Both the position numbers and the translations under genes were made by a program. From Nymphaea colorata (taxonomy: Eukaryota; Streptophyta; Magnoliopsida; Nymphaeales; Nymphaeaceae), in contig NC_045147.1 in assembly GCF_008831285.2 (NCBI RefSeq), positions 8,216,334 through 8,280,333 of the forward strand: a DNA stretch of 64,000 nucleotides, written 5' to 3'. Within the stretch, counting starts at the first letter, position 1, and every line of letters begins with the position of its first letter. This document shows, in pieces, positions 59,420 to 64,000 of this stretch. The notes under the pieces were generated by a model. That model searched no databases. It was given only the letters and a program-made list of their open reading frames with translations, and was not told the DNA's origin.

Positions 59420-62400
59420 TCCATATGCTAGGTAAGAGAGAGAATCCCTCCAATGCAGTATTGCTAAAACTGGTTATGTAATGTGCAAGTTTTTGGTGAG
59501 CAGGTTGGGCCTAGATTAGGGTCCAGACCTAGACCCAAATTCTAGTCACGTGAAGGGGAAGGCCCGACGTTGGGGCTCTTCGATTTCGTCTCTTCTGCTA
59601 TTGGGTTTTGACGCAGAGGAATAAGAGGTGGAAGGAGCTACAGAAGGAGAGCCAACAACGGCAGAGATGGACAGCGATCCTCCCTTTCGATCTCTCTCTG
59701 TTCTCCTCTCATTCTCGCCCTCTATTCTTCTCCACCAGCGTTCTCTCGCTCATTCTCACCCTCTACTCTCTCTCCCGCCAGTGTTCTCTTGCTCATTGTC
59801 GCCCTCTACTCGCTATCCTGTCAGCATTCTCTCACCCTCACCATCTCTCATTCTCACCCTCTCTCATTCTCACCCTCTGCTATATCTCTCTTGCCAGCAT
59901 TCTCTCACCCTTATCGTCTTTCATTCTTGCCCTTTGGCCCCTCTCTTGCCAGTGTTCTCTCACCCTCACCATCAGCCTCTTTCGCCTTTACTCCTTTGTC
60001 TCTTTGCTCAATCTAGCACTCTCCCCTCTCATCTTTTATTTTTTTTCGTTTCCTAGTTCTCGTCCTTTTGTCTATCTCTTTGTCTCTCTATCGCTGCCTC
60101 ACTTCGATGTGTGTGTCTCCCTCAGTTGAACCCTCTCACGGCCTTTCATCCATTCCCTCACTCTCAAACATAATCTCTCTGCTCAGCTGAACCCTCTCCC
60201 TCTCAACTGGATGCTCTCTTCAATCGTCTGACCTCTCTCTTGCTCATTCTCATGCTCTTAAGGACTATCTTGGATTTGGCAATTGGAGGAGTGTGTCTTT
60301 CCCCTCGTACCAGAAAATAGAGGGTGTTGGAGGTGAAGACAACTTATAGTTTTAGCCATTTGGGGATTGGTCAAGTGTTTGGGTGGCTGCCAGGGATACT
60401 ACGACAACTAAGACTCGATAAGAAGGGTGAGTACATATAATTTTATTGAATTTTTGTCCTAAGAATGTATATACTTATCTTTTTAGCATGATGAGTTAAT
60501 ATTTAAGAGGTTAGAGAGCATGGTAGAGATTTTGATAATGTGAGGAAGGTTTAGCATTGTTTTAACGAATTCTTGATGCATGCTATTGTTAATATGAATA
60601 TTACGCTACTTGTGGGGAAAGAATACATATTTTGGTTTGCACGTGAAATTACGAATTGAAGGGAAAACAAAACATATACATTATTAGGGTTCGGACATAT
60701 ACTGAAGTGTGATAAAAATATTCAATCATGTTGATTTGGTCAGTTTATGCTCTCACTAGTGAACTCATCATGTTGATTTGGTTAATTTATGCTCTCACTA
60801 GTGAGCTAGAGTTGTCGTCATTGAATTGGCAAATGAAAAAGCATGATTGCTAGGATGACACCTCAACTAAGAAAGCAAGTTGAGGAACATACTATTGATA
60901 GGTTGAATGAGGGTCTTGGGGTTTGAATCGATCGGTCATAACCTCAAAAAATGGAAGAAAACTTGTCGGAGGGTTTTGCGGGTCAATTCTATCTTTTGAC
61001 ACACCCATCTTGAGACGATAACATATGCCTTAATGGTCATATTTCTTACCTAAATAGATTTTAGAGCGAAGTAAATGAAAAAACTTATGGCTTTGAATTT
61101 GTGTAGATAAACTGATAATGTCCTTGAGTGATAGAATTTGCAACTCGAGGCGATTGTGGGTGTTTGTGGCAACGTGATAGGTATGGCGGCATTCTAAGCA
61201 AATCCCTACCTAGGGCCAAATATGGAGTATGTGTTATATTCTTAAGTGTGTGTTCTTTCATATCGTAGGACCCTATGACTATGTTTTGTTTGAATGATGT
61301 GTAATATAAAGTGTTTTTGCATTGTGGTTGCATGTGTGAGATTGACTGATTATGAGATTGATTGATAATTTTTAAATTATTATGTGATGGCATGTGCATG
61401 CTAGAAATTATAACTACTGAAGATAGATTAAGCAGACTATCAAGTGGAGTATCTCTTCGACCCTTATTATGCATTAGCAAGCAACCTAGCATGATATTTG
61501 CATAGAACAGTTATGAGCCAAATACGGATCGAGACTATTCTCTGTGGTTCGGCTAAGTTTTTGTATGAGATGATTGTTATGTTTGACCGTTGTGAATGTT
61601 ATGAGAATATCATTTGCATTGCCGTTGAACAGTTATTTGATTGAATGGACTTAATAGGTAGAAGAGTACCCATAAAGTATGATGGCTAGCTAAGAGTTTT
61701 GATTGAGTGTCTTACCTCTTATGGAGGTGATTTGAGGTATGCGTGCACTCGAGAAGTGAACCAACCTTGTGTGCTAGCCGGTCTTGTTGTGAATTTGCTC
61801 TTATAATGATAAGTTAAGAAAGAATAATTAATTGCAAGCCAGTGGGTTATGACAATGTGTTTGGGATACATCCTGCCCCTTGCCACTGGTCTTGTCTAGC
61901 CAGAGCAGGCAATGCAAGGCACTAGGATATCGTTCTATGATGTGCTTGGAGCATTTGATTCCTGCCTTCCCAACCTGAGTGTCATAGGGAAGGCTGAGCA
62001 ACTCTCATTGAAATTCACACATCCGTTGATGATTGCTTGACCGCTGTAACATGAACTAATTTGTATTGTTTCAGGCCACCACAGGGGTTTTCTCCCGACT
62101 ATAGGTCACCCATGGTATGAACGTGTTTGTGTTTGCATCCACAAGAGTTGTCAATTTACTAAATCAGATGTAAATGAAAAGAATTAAATGAAATGAATAT
62201 GCATGAATTTATGTGACTAATAAGTATGTGGATTGTGATATGGAGCAGTCCCCACATGTCGTGGCATGTGTGAGGGACTACCATGATAAGTTATGTGATT
62301 GAATGTGTGTAGCATGATAGCATAATGATTATGTTTTCACATATGCAAGATTCTATATTTGAGCCCTTACCTTATAAGGTTAGAGATTTATCTGGTTTGT

Positions 62401-63000
62401 CATCATACTGAGATGGCTAAGTCTTTTGTTATTTATCCTTTTCAGGTTTTGGCAGACTCGGGGCAGCAAGTTGATCAGATGGCTATGCCCACATCCTATT
62501 AGAGAGATTTTGAGTCTATAGTCGTGTCAGCGTGTCACATTTTAGGCTCAATGATGTCTTGTTTTTATTAGACATTGATGTTTTAGTTATATGGGCATTT
62601 TCCTCATGTGTGTTATTGACAAATGTCAAGTCATTTTTGTATGAATTGGTATTGGTACATAATGGAATGTTTACCCCATTGTTATTTTGTTTTACATCGC
62701 TCCATTTTAATTGTTGTGTCATCGCACCTCGACGTGTTTTGAAAGAAAAAATTTTTGGAGGTTAAAAAGGTCAGGTGTGATAGCTTTGTTATTAGGGTTA
62801 TGGAAAAACCCCATTATGGATGTGAGCTAAAGTCTATCTATGAAGTCTTGTTGCCAGGTACATGCTACTTGATTGATCTCTTATAGTAACTTGATTTTTA
62901 CTGTGATATATATGTATAGAATTGATTGATGTTTTGATATTATTGTAATGATGCAACTTTACAATTTGACTTGAAAGACTTATCATGGACTTTGTAATAA
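59420..63000. other. Probable LTR or leader of a Ty3/gypsy element
   Basis: Contains no coding sequence I recognise. 59,690-60,170 is pyrimidine-rich with repeats of CTCTCACCCTCACCATCTC type; the Ser/Leu-rich ORFs on the plus strand are artefacts of it. A 42-bp tandem duplication (CATGTTGATTTGGT...CTCTCACTAGTGA) lies at 60,727-60,808. Because a gypsy gag follows at 63.4 kb on the same strand, part of this is probably its LTR and leader, but no borders could be fixed. Confidence 0.4.
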
Positions 63001-63399
63001 GAATGAGGGTTTTTACTTATACAGATAGAGTACCAACTTGGGGGTAAGAAGCAAGGTGGGCTTGATATTGAGACATAGAAAGAATCAAATTCGGCTCATT
63101 CGGATGTGCATACCCCACTGGACGATAGTACATCAGGGAAATTCTCGCCCAGATAGTTGTGGGTGCCCAAACCCCACCAATGTAGATTTCACCTATGGAT
63201 TAGCAGGCTATACTACTGACAACTTTGCATACGTTGACTTCCCTAGTACAGTCGATGGTTAGTAACTAAAGGAGCCACACATTTCCTACAAGAGACACCA
63301 GTTCACTGCCTAAGGAGAAAGTGACTTCAGTGTCATTAAACAGTTCACATCAATGCAACCGCCTATTTTACTGGAGATAGCAACCCAGACTTAGTAAAG

Positions 63400-63900
63400 G
63401 AGTAGATAGAGGAGGTAAAGTGCATATTTGAACTTCTCAAGATGCCAAAAGGAAATAAAGTGAACTATGGCTTGTACTTGTTGAAGGTAATGCTAAACAG
63501 TGGTGATAATCGACCCATAAGATTTGTTTCACAAGTAAACAACCTATTTCATGGAAGCAGTTCAGAGATTCATCGTTTAACACCTACTTTCCAGTGCATA
63601 CAAGGAACAAAAAAAATGCAAGAGTTCATTGAGTTGCAACAAAATCAGATGCGCTTGGAGAATTTTGTTATGAAATATCAATACTTAGAGGTATATTGCC
63701 CACATATCTACACCATTACTGAGCCTAGAGTAGACAAGTTTGTGCATGGATTGCATGACATACTGCAAAGTAAGGTGATGTTTAGTAGGCCTTGCAATTT
63801 GAATGGGGTAGTCAGCATGGCTAAACGCATGGAGGAGGATTGGGCAAGGACATAGAGGGACCACCATAAGCAGTCAAGCTAGCAATCGCATGATGGCTGG
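63400..63900 (+). pseudogene. Ty3/gypsy gag remnant, cut by window end
   Basis: The ORF 63,442-63,855 carries the Retrotrans_gag pattern KKMQEFIELQQNQMRLENFV, YQYLEVYCPH, EPRVDKFVHGLHDILQSKV, VSMAKRMEED. Near 63,487 the frame shifts (the expected GNAKQWW wording is in the next frame), and a TAG follows 63,855, so it is not functional. Pol would lie right of the window. Confidence 0.72.
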
Positions 63901-64000
63901 TGTAAGCCAAGCACAACAACTTCATGGGCAAGGCCAAGCCTTATGGGAAGTGAGACTACATAGCATTCAAGTGGAACAGACCTACCCACAATGACACTAT

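Noticed and set aside
59608-60129. Three overlapping Ser/Leu-rich plus-strand ORFs
   Set aside because: Open in all frames because of a pyrimidine-rich CTCTCACCCT repeat; no known domain.

Overview
This is a stretch of a flowering-plant nuclear genome. It has AT-rich intergenic and intronic DNA, GT-AG introns, two ordinary plant genes with several exons, and a dense, layered population of plant retrotransposons (Ty1/copia, Ty3/gypsy of Tat/Ogre type, L1-type LINE) and small foldback or hAT-like elements. I cannot name the species. No CRISPR array, operon, prokaryotic gene, rRNA or tRNA gene was seen.

Left part (1-16,150): a D-cysteine desulfhydrase gene (PLP-dependent, ACC-deaminase family) runs on the minus strand. 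Eight exons can be placed exactly (16,077 down to 537); the last part of the protein lies beyond the left edge. Intron 6 is inflated to about 11.2 kb by a complete copia element (1,615-11,753) with identical-looking 181-bp LTRs and a GCATC target duplication. That element is itself interrupted in its integrase by a second copia element (4,010-8,823; 284-bp LTRs with one visible mismatch; ACCCC target duplication). Both lie in the same direction as the host gene. The inner element carries an internal inversion of about 2.6 kb, has lost the middle of its reverse transcriptase, and has a stop codon in gag.

Middle part (16,150-31,960): a block with two families of degenerate tandem repeats flanking a broken plant-mobile-domain coding remnant (16.9-21.1 kb); a complete small gene for a hotdog-fold (HGG) thioesterase (22,443-23,090, plus strand, three exons, 159 residues); then short tandem duplications, a MITE-like insertion and an LTR-like remnant in otherwise featureless DNA.

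31,960-42,000: a decayed Ty3/gypsy element of Tat/Ogre type on the plus strand. Its gag and protease remnants lie at about 38.1-40.9 kb. Its presumed leader or LTR holds a remarkable array of short hairpins whose arms change together from copy to copy (32.7-33.65 kb), then a CAG/CTG minisatellite. No reverse transcriptase was found for it.

42,000-48,990: sequence without recognisable genes, ending in a cluster of foldback elements, microsatellite hairpins and a 511-bp hAT-like element with an 8-bp target duplication. 48,991-59,419: an old, heavily mutated copia element (plus strand) whose pol was split by an old L1-type LINE (minus strand, about 50.8-56.95 kb). The LINE contains a 132-bp inverted duplication of part of its own reverse transcriptase. 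From about 59,420 to the right edge there is probable LTR or leader sequence and then the frameshifted gag of another Ty3/gypsy element, cut by the window end.

The two host genes are unrelated metabolic enzymes with independent promoters. Everything else I recognise is transposon-derived.
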